The notes below the pieces were generated by a model. It did no database searches and had not been told where the DNA came from. It saw only the letters and a list, made by a program, of their open reading frames with translations. A stretch of DNA of 64,000 nt, from NCBI RefSeq assembly GCF_041260665.1, contig NZ_JBGCCT010000045.1, forward strand, positions 17,331 through 81,330. The letters are read 5' to 3'. Made by a program: the position numbers and the translations under genes. This DNA is from Catenulispora sp. GP43. Lineage in GTDB: Bacteria; Actinomycetota; Actinomycetes; Streptomycetales; Catenulisporaceae. Of this stretch, positions 26,906 to 35,400 are shown in pieces (the first letter of the stretch is position 1; every line of letters begins with the position of its first letter).

Positions 26906-26941
26906 GCAGGGCGAGGACCGCGATTGCCGTCCTCGCCCTGC
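26906..26941 (-). terminator. strong hairpin after the HATPase_c gene
   Basis: GCAGGGCGAGGAC and GTCCTCGCCCTGC form a perfect 13-bp stem with a 10-base loop. It lies about 30 bases downstream (minus strand) of the gene ending at 26973 and upstream of the next minus-strand gene. Confidence 0.7.
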
Positions 26942-26972
26942 GGTGGCCAGACGGATCTGTCCGGTTCGGGTG

Positions 26973-27467
26973 TCAGCCGGAGACGCGGACAAAAGACGCC
27001 CAGACTGTTTTTCCGCCCTTGCCGCCCAGAGCCGTTCCGTGGTCGGTCGCCGGTGCTCCGACGATGCGAAGCCCGCGTCCCTGCTCGTCGTCGCCCGACG
27101 GGACCTGGGGAACGGGCAGTTCCGGGGCCGTGTCGAATACCTCCACGAGCACGCGGCGCGCGAGCAGCCGGATCGTGAGCCGGACGGCTGCCGGGGATAC
27201 CGGATCGGGGTCCGGGGGCGTGGCTGTCGCTGTGACCGCGTTGGTAACCAATTCCGAGACCACCTGGCAGACAGCCCACTCGAGCTCGGACTGTCCCCAA
27301 CGGCTGAGAATGTCGGCGGCGTGTCGCCGCGCCCAGGCGACGGCGGTCGGTTGAGCCGCTACGACCAGGACACTGATCTCCTGGTGGCTGATGACCGGGT
27401 TGGGCGGATGGGTCGGCCTCGCGAGCGCGACGCCGATCGGAGGTATCGAAGTACTCTGGTCCTGCAT
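26973..27467 (-). CDS. HATPase_c (RsbW/anti-sigma-like) ATP-binding protein
   Basis: 164 residues. N-box VCQVVSELVTNAVTATAT, D-box VEVFDTAP, and lid DDEQGRGLRIVGAPATDHG followed by KGGKTVWASF are all present. It is a single-domain GHKL protein with a Pro-rich N-terminal extension, the second of its type in the window (the first is at 1496). Upstream on the same strand, 81 bases away, lies a winged-helix regulator, and they may act together. A strong hairpin follows the stop. Confidence 0.85.
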   Translation of the reverse strand: MQDQSTSIPPIGVALARPTHPPNPVISHQEISVLVVAAQPTAVAWARRHAADILSRWGQSELEWAVCQVVSELVTNAVTATATPPDPDPVSPAAVRLTIRLLARRVLVEVFDTAPELPVPQVPSGDDEQGRGLRIVGAPATDHGTALGGKGGKTVWASFVRVSG

Positions 27468-27548
27468 GGAAGCTCTTTCCTTCCGTGCTGGCCCCGGGCC
27501 GTTCGCAGCGGCGTCGGGGCCGCCTGTCGTGATCTCTTACTCAAGTCG

Positions 27549-28169
27549 TCAGACCGGGTCCGGCCTATTTGCCACGTAGCGATACCGCCGCGGCTTGTCA
27601 GATGTGCGCTCGACCACCCCCTGCTCGGTCAAGGTGCTCAGGCAGTTGGCGACGGCTCCCGACGAACGCCCCCCAAGCAAGTGACCGATCGAGGTCGGGG
27701 TGAACTCAACCTGAGGCCGTGACGCGAGCAGCTCGACCACCAGCGCCCTCAGACCGCCGGATGCGAGCCGCCCGGTCATCAACACGGCTGCCGGCACTAC
27801 CGCGAGCTCTGTCTCTTTCTCGCGCCGGTAGTCCTCAGTCTGAGCAGAGCCACCACCCACCTTTTCGACTTCTGCCTGCGGGTTCTCGGCTGGGCTGTGC
27901 AAGGCGGTGTCCCCAATCGCAGGTCCCTGACGGGCAATGGCCGTCGGCCGCCAGGTCGCCGCACCACGCTTACCGTCGCTCGGCTGATGCAAGGTACGGC
28001 GCGCCAAGCCCATCCCTTCCAACAACACGAGCGCCTTGGCAGTCGTCGACCCGCCGGTGCCGGCCATGTCGGCGAGTTCCTTGGCTGTGCTGTCCGGCCT
28101 ACTCAACAGCGCACCGAGAACCGCGGCCTGCGCGTCGGTGAGGACAGGATGATCGAGCGTTTCGGGCAT
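27549..28169 (-). CDS. double winged-helix (MarR-like) DNA-binding regulator
   Basis: 206 residues from the start at 28169, with AGGAAGGGG about 10 bases upstream; the longer frame upstream is not coding-like. Residues 10-60 form a winged helix (LTDAQAAVLGALLSRPDST, AKELADMAGTGGSTTAKALV). A charged linker follows. Residues 140-205 form a second one (FTPTSIGHLLGGRSSGAVAN, LSTLTEQGVVERTSDKPRRY). It resembles MarR/replication-type HTH pairs. The GTCTCA repeats in the 28.4-28.6 kb region just upstream of it are a candidate target; that link is a guess. Confidence 0.7.
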   Translation of the reverse strand: MPETLDHPVLTDAQAAVLGALLSRPDSTAKELADMAGTGGSTTAKALVLLEGMGLARRTLHQPSDGKRGAATWRPTAIARQGPAIGDTALHSPAENPQAEVEKVGGGSAQTEDYRREKETELAVVPAAVLMTGRLASGGLRALVVELLASRPQVEFTPTSIGHLLGGRSSGAVANCLSTLTEQGVVERTSDKPRRYRYVANRPDPV

Positions 28170-28843
28170 CGGTGGGAACCCCTTCCTGTCAAACAATTCG
28201 GCGTTGCGCGCGGCCTGGCCTGTGGTGCGGGTCGGCGGACCAGGCCGCGCAGGACCATGGACGCTCGACTTCACGACGAAGTCCAGCAAAATCCCGCTCT
28301 TGGGGCGATATCGACCGGTACGGGTGACTGTGACGAAGCACGCTAGTTGGCGGTGAGGCTGGATAGCTGGCGTCTTCGACGCACGGTAGTCGTCCTCCTT
28401 CGGGTGGTGTTTGTCCCGTCTCGTCGGAGTTGGCCGATTCTCACGTCATCGTCACGGAGCCCTGCGCGGTCTCATCGATCTGTGTCGATGCCTCGTGATG
28501 TGTCCCTTCTCGCGTGACGTTGTCGTTGTCTCAAGTCACGTTGTTGGATTCGCGGCTGGTCTCAGGATTCGTTGCCGGTCGGGGCCCGGACCGTTTTCGG
28601 TGTCTCATGTGACGTTGTCGCCGGGCGGGCTGGGCGCTGTCGTGGCTGTCGGTGATCAGGGCTCGTCTCGGGTTCCGCTCCCTCTCACGAGTGGTTTGAT
28701 CCGGCCGGCCCGGCGGACGCCGAGCCCGATGACGAGGCGTTGGCCGCGCGTTGGTGGGCTCAGCATCGGATTGAGTAGCTCCGCCGGGTAAGTTGAGTAG
28801 TCGAGCCCTGGGCCAGGACGGCGTCCTCCGAGAGGGTGAAGCC
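28170..28843. other. divergent intergenic region with GTCTCA repeats
   Basis: About 670 bases between divergent genes. GTCTCA occurs in the same orientation at 28469, 28528, 28559 and 28602. Three imperfect copies of a GTGACGTTGT-like element lie at 28514-28523, 28535-28544 (GTCACGTTGT) and 28609-28618. No convincing ORF (the 126-codon frame at 28411 has no RBS and a poor composition). It is probably regulatory or an origin/transfer-type region. Confidence 0.5.
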
Positions 28844-29392
28844 ATGGAAGCCAAGCCTTTCGCATGGATCGCCCGCCACCGCCTTCCGGTGATCCTGACC
28901 GTCACCGCAATCGCGGTCGGTGCCATCGGAATCCGGATCTACCTGCCGATCGCGGCACGGGATCGGATGCTGCAACACGGCGACGCCCTGCTGCAGGCGA
29001 TGCCGACCCCGGCTGGCGGACACCTTCAGGACCGTTCGTCCACCCGCCGCTCCGGGTGGTTCGACCAGGCGATGGCCGACTCCCCGGTGACCCAGGACAG
29101 CTGGGACGCCACGTTCGACGTCGACACGGTGGACTCCCCATCGCAGGTCGCCACCGCATACGCGGCGCAGCTTTCGCAGGCCGGATGGAACCGGGACGCC
29201 GCCTGCGTCGCGAAAGGCGCCCCGGACGGCGTCTCGACGGACGTCATCGGTGTGGTCCACGCCTACTCCGGCTGTTGGACCAAAGACGGGTTCAGCCTCG
29301 ATGCGACGGTCGATACCGAGCTGCAGGCCAGTGGCTACCAGGTCTTCGTGACCATGACCGATCCGCCGTACGGTGGTTCGTCAGCAACCTGA
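28844..29392 (+). CDS. membrane-anchored hypothetical protein, paralogue 1 of a tandem pair
   Basis: 182 residues from ATG 28844; GAGAGGGTGAAG precedes the start. A basic N-terminus (FAWIARHRLPVILT), one membrane helix (LTVTAIAVGAIGIRIYLPIA) and an outside domain with two conserved cysteines (DAACVAKG, SGCWTKDG). It is clearly paralogous to the next gene: both have IAARDRML, GDAL.QA.P.PAGGH and GCWT/DCWT..GF. Function unknown. Confidence 0.7.
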   Translation: MEAKPFAWIARHRLPVILTVTAIAVGAIGIRIYLPIAARDRMLQHGDALLQAMPTPAGGHLQDRSSTRRSGWFDQAMADSPVTQDSWDATFDVDTVDSPSQVATAYAAQLSQAGWNRDAACVAKGAPDGVSTDVIGVVHAYSGCWTKDGFSLDATVDTELQASGYQVFVTMTDPPYGGSSAT

Positions 29393-29439
29393 CGGGGGGC
29401 GGCAGGCGCAGCCTGGTCGTCGTTCGAGAGAGTGAAGGT

Positions 29440-29931
29440 ATGGGGGACAGGCCTTACTCCTGGATCGCGGGTCATCGCCGTCCGGTGATTCTGACCGTCG
29501 TCGCCGTAATCGCCGTCGGTGCGCTCGGGGTATGGATCTACTCCCCGATCGCCGCGCGGGATCGGATGTTGCGGCGTGGCGATGCGCTGGTACAAGCCAT
29601 CCCGGCTCCGGCCGGCGGACACGTGCTGTACCGCGTGTCCACTCGGCGGGACGGGGTAACGGGTCTGCCGTTCACGCATTACCCGGCGTCCCACGACACC
29701 TGGGCCGCCGGCTTCGACCTCGATACGGGCGACTCCTCGGCGCACATTGAGTCCGCATACGCAGCTTTACTCGCTCAAGCGGGATGGCGTCGGGATCCCG
29801 TCGGCGCTCAGTCCGACTGCTGGACCAGGGACGGGTTCGGCATCTCGGTGTCGGTCAACGATGGACTGCACCCCGGTGAGGTCTGGCTGGACGTGAAGAT
29901 GAGCGGGTTGCTGTGTGGTGCGGACTCGTAG
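29440..29931 (+). CDS. membrane-anchored hypothetical protein, paralogue 2 of a tandem pair
   Basis: 163 residues from ATG 29440, preceded by GAGAGAGTGAAGGT, which repeats the leader of paralogue 1 (GAGAGGGTGAAGCC). Same layout: YSWIAGHRRPVILT, membrane helix VVAVIAVGALGVWIYSPIA, then an outside domain with SDCWTRDGFGISVSV. The duplication includes the RBS region. Function unknown. Confidence 0.7.
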   Translation: MGDRPYSWIAGHRRPVILTVVAVIAVGALGVWIYSPIAARDRMLRRGDALVQAIPAPAGGHVLYRVSTRRDGVTGLPFTHYPASHDTWAAGFDLDTGDSSAHIESAYAALLAQAGWRRDPVGAQSDCWTRDGFGISVSVNDGLHPGEVWLDVKMSGLLCGADS

Positions 29932-29949
29932 TCCGGATGCCACGTATCA

Positions 29950-30138
29950 GTGCAGCGCCTCATCCGCCGGGCTGATCCGACCGCGAACCGCGTGAACAGC
30001 ACCTCCAGCCCGCCCCGACCCAAAGGCGCCCAGGTCGAAGACCTCCGACAGCAACATGATGCAGGCGCCTCCGTCCCCCAACTCGCCCGCAAGTTCGGAA
30101 TCGCCAACGCGGCCGCCTACCGCGCCCTGCCTGACTGA
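29950..30138 (+). CDS. small HTH protein or remnant of a resolvase C-terminus
   Basis: 62 codons. The part PPRPKGAQVEDLRQQHDAGA, then SVPQLARKFGIANAAAYRAL, matches the C-terminal HTH of Hin/resolvase-type serine recombinases. There is no catalytic domain before it and the start is uncertain. It may be a leftover of a recombinase or a small regulator. Confidence 0.4.
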   Translation: MQRLIRRADPTANRVNSTSSPPRPKGAQVEDLRQQHDAGASVPQLARKFGIANAAAYRALPD

Positions 30139-30200
30139 CCCCGAAACCCGCGGCACCGACAACACGAACTGAGACGATCCCGCCAATCCACACCCGAACG

Positions 30201-30248
30201 GCAATCGGAGGTGAGACAGGCAACTCAGCCCGTCTCACCTCCGATTGC
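30201..30248. repeat. 17-bp perfect inverted repeat
   Basis: GCAATCGGAGGTGAGAC at 30201-30217 and its exact reverse complement at 30232-30248, separated by 14 bases. Each arm contains TGAGAC. It lacks a T tract and lies upstream of the gene at 30317, so operator, attachment or transfer-related roles are all possible. Confidence 0.85.
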
Positions 30249-30316
30249 ATCCGCCCAGGTCACATCACTACTCACCGGCAATGATCGATTGAGACGGGAC
30301 ATGATGCAATACGCAT

Positions 30317-30583
30317 ATGGAGCGCGTCGAGGTCGAGCTGTTCACCGACGGCAGCAACAACGCTGTCATCCGCATGCCCGGCAGGCAGTTTCCGGGTGTG
30401 CTCATCCAAGGCGACAGCCTGGCGAGCCTACGGTCCGACGTCGCCGAGATTCGAGATGCATGCCTGGCCACCGACGCAACCGAGGCGCTAGAGGCGACGG
30501 AGTCCCTTCTCGAAGATTTTGATGCGGTCATGCTTCGCTATACCGACGCTCTCGAACGTCACGGCCTCCGCAAGCCGTTCTGA
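30317..30583 (+). CDS. small conserved-looking actinobacterial protein
   Basis: 88 residues. MERVEVELFTDGSNNAVIRM and PGRQFPGVLIQGDSLASLRS look like a small conserved family seen in Streptomyces genomes (I believe DUF6959, not verified). Soluble, helical C-terminus. No clear RBS; ATG 30317 follows a run of TGAGAC motifs, suggesting tight control. Function unknown. Confidence 0.6.
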   Translation: MERVEVELFTDGSNNAVIRMPGRQFPGVLIQGDSLASLRSDVAEIRDACLATDATEALEATESLLEDFDAVMLRYTDALERHGLRKPF

Positions 30584-30905
30584 AGATCAAAGGAAGTTGC
30601 CACCTTCCGTGAGAGACGTAGGCCGAGACCGTCTCAACGAAACTGGCATCAGCGCAGCTAAGCTTCCACGTCAAGCCGACCTTCGCTGAGACGGAACAGT
30701 GTTGTTGCGTGACTTGCTCGGAGCGCGGCGCTCGTGGGAATGGTCGGTTGATCCGTTCTTGTTCCCTTCGCTGCGGGGGTCGGGTGTCCGGGGTAGTCCC
30801 CCGCGAACCAGCCACCACCCCAGCCCGCATTTCCCGGATCGCTGTCGCTGGCCGCCTCCAGAAACCGCAATGCGTGAACGCAGGGACGCCCGATAGCCTC
30901 GTCCA

Positions 30906-31961
30906 ATGCCACAGGTCGAAGGCCCTGCTCCTGTCGAGTCCGCGATACCGGACGGCATGGGCCCAGTCGCCGACATGGCCGGCATCATGGTGGGTGACGT
31001 CCCCGCCTGGCTGGTACTCGGCGAGGACGGCGTGTTGAGCAGGTGGGCCCCGGGCCGGTCCGTCTTTCAAAGGCTGACGGCGATTCCACCGGCCGAAAGC
31101 GGGTCGGACAAGATCCGGCGGCGGCTCCACGCGTCACTATGCGGACGATTCGCAGCCGTCGTCGACGACTACGGGACCACCGGAACCGTCATCGACCTGT
31201 CGACCGGCCGCACGACCATGACCCTGGACGGCGGCGACTACTGCGAACACGTCGTACCGTTCGCGCTGGCCTTCGCCGAGCACGACGGCTCGCCCGTACT
31301 GATCCACCGCACGCGATGGAACCGGCTGGATGTCAGCGACCCGGCAACTGGCCGACTGCTCACCGAACGCGAAACACCCGAGCGCCGCAACCACGAGGAC
31401 GAACCACCCCACTACCTGGACTACTTCCACGGGGCGCTCTACCTCAGCCCAGATGGCAACCAGATCTGCGACGACGGCTGGATATGGCAGCCCTTCGGCA
31501 TGCCGACAGTCTGGAGTCTGACCGCGTGGCTGGACGACAACGTCTGGGAGTCAGAGGACGGCCCCTCGCGCGCCGAGTATCCGTTCCTGGAGGAATGGGA
31601 CCGCGGAATCGCATGGGTCACCTCAAACCGGATCGCCGTCCAGGACGTCGGCGACCGAGAGCACCCGCCCTGCATCCGCGTCCTCGACCCGACCGCCGCG
31701 GGACCGAGCCCCTACGTCACATCCATGGCCATGCTGACGGTCACAACCTTCCCCGGCCCTGGTGGACGCTACTTCTCCGACGGGAACCTGCTGCTGGTCT
31801 CCGGCGAGACCGAACTGGAAGCGTGGAACATCGAGCAAGGTATCAAGACATATACAGTCCCGAGGTTCACCCCGATTCGGCAGCATCCGCACAGCCTGGA
31901 ACTGGTAGAGATCAACACTGATGCGATGCGGCGCTGGGTCCCGCCCGGCCGAACTCGCTAA
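30906..31961 (+). CDS. beta-propeller-like hypothetical protein
   Basis: 351 residues, no signal peptide or membrane segment. Recurrent strand-turn units with aromatic and acidic residues (AWLVLGEDGVLSRWAPGRS, FHGALYLSPDGNQICDDGWI, TVTTFPGPGGRYFSDGNLLL, VSGETELEAWNIEQG) suggest a WD40/YVTN-like propeller. No catalytic motif. It stands alone between two long intergenic stretches. The 320 bases before it hold only TGAGAC motifs. The true start may be internal (M at residue 18 or 24). Confidence 0.6.
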   Translation: MPQVEGPAPVESAIPDGMGPVADMAGIMVGDVPAWLVLGEDGVLSRWAPGRSVFQRLTAIPPAESGSDKIRRRLHASLCGRFAAVVDDYGTTGTVIDLSTGRTTMTLDGGDYCEHVVPFALAFAEHDGSPVLIHRTRWNRLDVSDPATGRLLTERETPERRNHEDEPPHYLDYFHGALYLSPDGNQICDDGWIWQPFGMPTVWSLTAWLDDNVWESEDGPSRAEYPFLEEWDRGIAWVTSNRIAVQDVGDREHPPCIRVLDPTAAGPSPYVTSMAMLTVTTFPGPGGRYFSDGNLLLVSGETELEAWNIEQGIKTYTVPRFTPIRQHPHSLELVEINTDAMRRWVPPGRTR

Positions 31962-32409
31962 AAGCCGCCGCGAAATCGGCTACAACGACTGTCGTCAACC
32001 CCTGACGGCTCGTCGGGCCCGAGTCACTTGCTCGATGAACCCGACAAGCCGCCAACAAGCGAGCTTTACGACCGCCAACCACCGTGCTTCGTCACAGTGA
32101 CAGCAACCTGGTTACTGGGCCAGGAGCGTGTGCTCTTAAGCGCCGGTTACGCGAGTGGGAGCTTTGTGGAATTACGGAAGTTCCGCGCTCAATCAGAGCT
32201 TTGACTAGTCAGGTCGGCAAAGTCGATAATCGACACGCGATGGGCCGTGATCTACGGCCTGAGCTCGCCGTATCCGACGAGGGGGCAGAGTCGGTGAGCC
32301 ACGTTCAATCGTGCGACGGCGCGGCGCCAGGGTTCCATGAGGCGCTCATCCAATGCGGCCTACACCTATTGGGCCACGATGTAGCGAGCGACCGGCTTGG
32401 AGACGTCGT
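31962..32409. other. intergenic region upstream of the EccC gene
   Basis: About 450 bases. The 111-codon frame at 32084 has no RBS and unlikely composition. A weak 5-bp hairpin (AGCCG/CGGCT) follows the preceding stop. GGAG about 8 bases before ATG 32410 serves as RBS. No clear promoter. Confidence 0.4.
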
Positions 32410-35400
32410 ATGCGCATGACCTTGACGGTCGTCGACCCACTCCAGGCGGCGAAGGCAGACATCGTGCTGTCTGCCGACGGACAGACTCCAGTGGCGCAGA
32501 TCGCTGAGCTCCTGGGAAGGCTGGTCGGCAATTCCGAGCCGACAGCGCCGTCCCTTTTCGTCGACGGGGAACCGGTCGGCCTGCACCATACGCTTGCTTC
32601 TTCGTCTCTGGTGGAAGGGGCGGTGGTTTCGCTACGCGATCCGTCCGGCTGCTTGCCCTCCGAGCCGAGCGGGGTTTTCGAGGTGCGCATAGTGGGCGGG
32701 CCGGCTGCCGGTCCGGTTCACCGCTTGGTTCCAGGCAGCGTCGACGCGGGGCGGGCGTCAGGCATGCAGATTCGCCTGCGCGACCCGGCGGTCCCGGACT
32801 GCGCGCTTCGAATCAGCCTCGACATGAACGGTGTGGTGCGGATCGCTCCGTTCGAGGGGGCCGTCGCCACCTTGGACCAGGTGCCGTTGGAGACACAGGT
32901 TGAATGGCCTGTGGAGTCGCAGGTAGCTGTCGGGTCGACGCTGATGGAACTGGCCGTTTACATGCGGCCGGATGCGGCGTTGACCTTAGCCGAGGACGGC
33001 AGCACGTTCGAGTTCAACCGGCCGCCGCGGTTGCTGCCTCCCGCACGGCAAACACGCTTCAAGCTGCCAGCTCCGGTTAGGGACGACCACAAGCGGCCGT
33101 TCCCGATCGTGATGCTCTTCCTGCCGATCATGGGGGCGGTCCTGATGGCCGTGATGATGAAGCGGCCGCAGTATCTGATGATGGCGGCGATGTCGCCGCT
33201 GATGATGCTGGGCAACTTCTGGCAGGAGAAGAAGACCGGTAAGAAGACCTTCACGCAGCAGGTCGCCGACTACGAGGCGAAGAAGGCGCGCATCGAGCAG
33301 GACGCTCGCGATGCCTTGGCCGCCGAGCGACGGGCCCGGCGCCGTGCTTGCCCAGACCCGGCGATGATTCTGGATATCGCCACCGGTCCGCGGATGCGCC
33401 TGTGGGAGCGACGCCGTGAGAACGACGACCATCTACTGCTGCGAGTCGGCACGCTGGATCAGCCCAGCGAGGTCGTCCTCGACGACCCCGAGCAGGACGA
33501 ACACCGGCGCCAGGTGGCTTGGACAGTGCCTGACGCGCCCGTGACGATCCCGCTGCGCGAGCGGGGCGTGATCGGTATCGCGGGGGCTGCGGATACCCCC
33601 CGGGCAATCGCCCGATGGCTGCTTGCCCAGACCGCGACCTTGACCGGCCCCACGGACGTCCAGTTCTATCTGCTGACCGATCGTGATTCGCAGCCGGCCT
33701 GGGACTGGCTGCGGTGGCTGCCGCACGTACGAGCAGGAGCCGACGCCCAAGCAAGCGCTCTGATAGGAGTGGATGCGACGACCGTCGCGCAGCGCATCGC
33801 GGAGCTGAATCTCATTGTTGCCTCCAGGTCGAAGGCTGCGGCTGCCGATCAAGGTAGGCATGTCCGGTTCGAGGAACCGGACATCGTCGTCGTCCTTGAC
33901 GGCTCTCGGCGGTTGCGCGCCCTGCCCGGAATGATTCAGATCCTCTCGCAAGGGCCCACAGTCGGTGTCTATGCCATCTGTCTTGATGCTGAGCAGCGGT
34001 TCTTGCCCGGTGAGTGCCAAGCAGTTGCCGTCGTAGACTCGAACGGTCTGCGGATCCAGCAGGTCGGGCAGGAAGTTCTACGGGGCGTCCGGCCGGACGC
34101 GGTATCGCCGGTGTGGTGCCACAGTCTGGCGCGCGGTTTGTCCGCCCTTCGCATAGTCGCCGAATTCACGGACGAGACCGGGATTCCGACATCGAGCCGC
34201 CTGCTGGACGTGCTGGGTCTGGAGCCGCCGACCAGCCAGGCTATTGCTGCGCGCTGGACCATGGGCGGCGAGACCACGATGGTGATGCTGGGTGAGTCCT
34301 TCGACGGCCCGTTCGGGATCGACATCCGCCGGGACGGTCCGCACGGCCTGATCGCCGGTACGACCGGTGCCGGTAAGTCCGAGCTGCTGCAGACGATCGT
34401 GGCGTCGTTGGCGGTGGCGAACAAGCCGACCGCGATGACGTTCGTGCTGGTGGACTACAAGGGCGGTTCGGCGTTCAAGGACTGTGTCCAGCTGCCGCAC
34501 ACCGTGGGTATGGTCACCGACCTGGACAACCACCTGGTGGAGCGGGCCCTGGAGTCGCTGGGCGCGGAGCTGAAGCGCCGGGAGCACATCCTGGCCGAGG
34601 CCGGTGCCAAGGACATCGAGGACTACGGCGATATCCGGAAGAAGAACACGCACCTGTCGCCGATGCCGCGGCTGCTGATCGTGATCGACGAGTTCGCCTC
34701 GATGGTGCGGGAGCTGCCGGACTTCGTCACCGGTCTGGTGAACATCGCCCAGCGTGGCCGTTCGCTCGGTATCCACCTGCTGCTGGCCACGCAGCGTCCC
34801 TCCGGTGTGGTCTCGCCGGAGATCCGGGCCAACACCAACCTGCGGATCGCGCTGCGCGTCACCGACGGGAACGAGTCGACGGACGTCATCGATGACCCGT
34901 CGGCCGGTTTCATCTCCAAGTCGACGCCCGGCCGCGCCTACGTGCGGCTCGGCGCCAACTCGCTGGTGCCGTTCCAGGCCGGCCGCGTCGGCGGCCGCCG
35001 CCCCGGGGCGACCGTCACCAAGGTGTCCGCTCCGTGGGGAACCCATCTGTCGTGGCCCGAACTCGCCATCCAGCCTCCGCGCGAGCCGGACCCGCCCAAG
35101 GCCGAGGACGACGCGGAGATCACCGACCTGAAGGTCCTGGTCGACGCGATCCGCGAGGCCAACGCCGCGATGCAGATCTCGCCGCAGCACTCGCCGTGGC
35201 TGCCGGCGCTGCAGGACACGGTGCTGCTCTCCGACGTGCCCCCGGTGCGCCGGCATGGCGGCCACGACCTGGCGCCGGTGCCGTGGGGCATCGACGACCT
35301 GCCCGCTTTGCAGGCGCGGCGCGCGGCGGTGCTGGACTTCGCCTCCCTGGGTCACATGCTCATCGCCGGCGCGCCCCGCTCGGGCCGCTCGCAGCTGCTG

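Larger units (their letters stand above)
30170..30692. repeat. cluster of TGAGAC(GG) motifs around a small gene
   Basis: Six copies: 30170 (+), 30212 (+), 30232 (-), 30290 (+), 30631 (-) and 30687 (+). Four of them extend to TGAGACGG. They flank the gene at 30317-30583 on both sides; the 30631 copy lies inside the palindrome GAGAC-C-GTCTC. Probable binding sites for one regulator. Confidence 0.6.

Noticed and set aside
28411..28791. 126-codon frame in the divergent region
   Set aside because: No RBS and repeated GTCTCA/ACGTTGT elements run through it; treated as regulatory DNA.
32084..32419. 111-codon frame before eccC
   Set aside because: No RBS, composition unlike the genes here, overlaps the eccC start.
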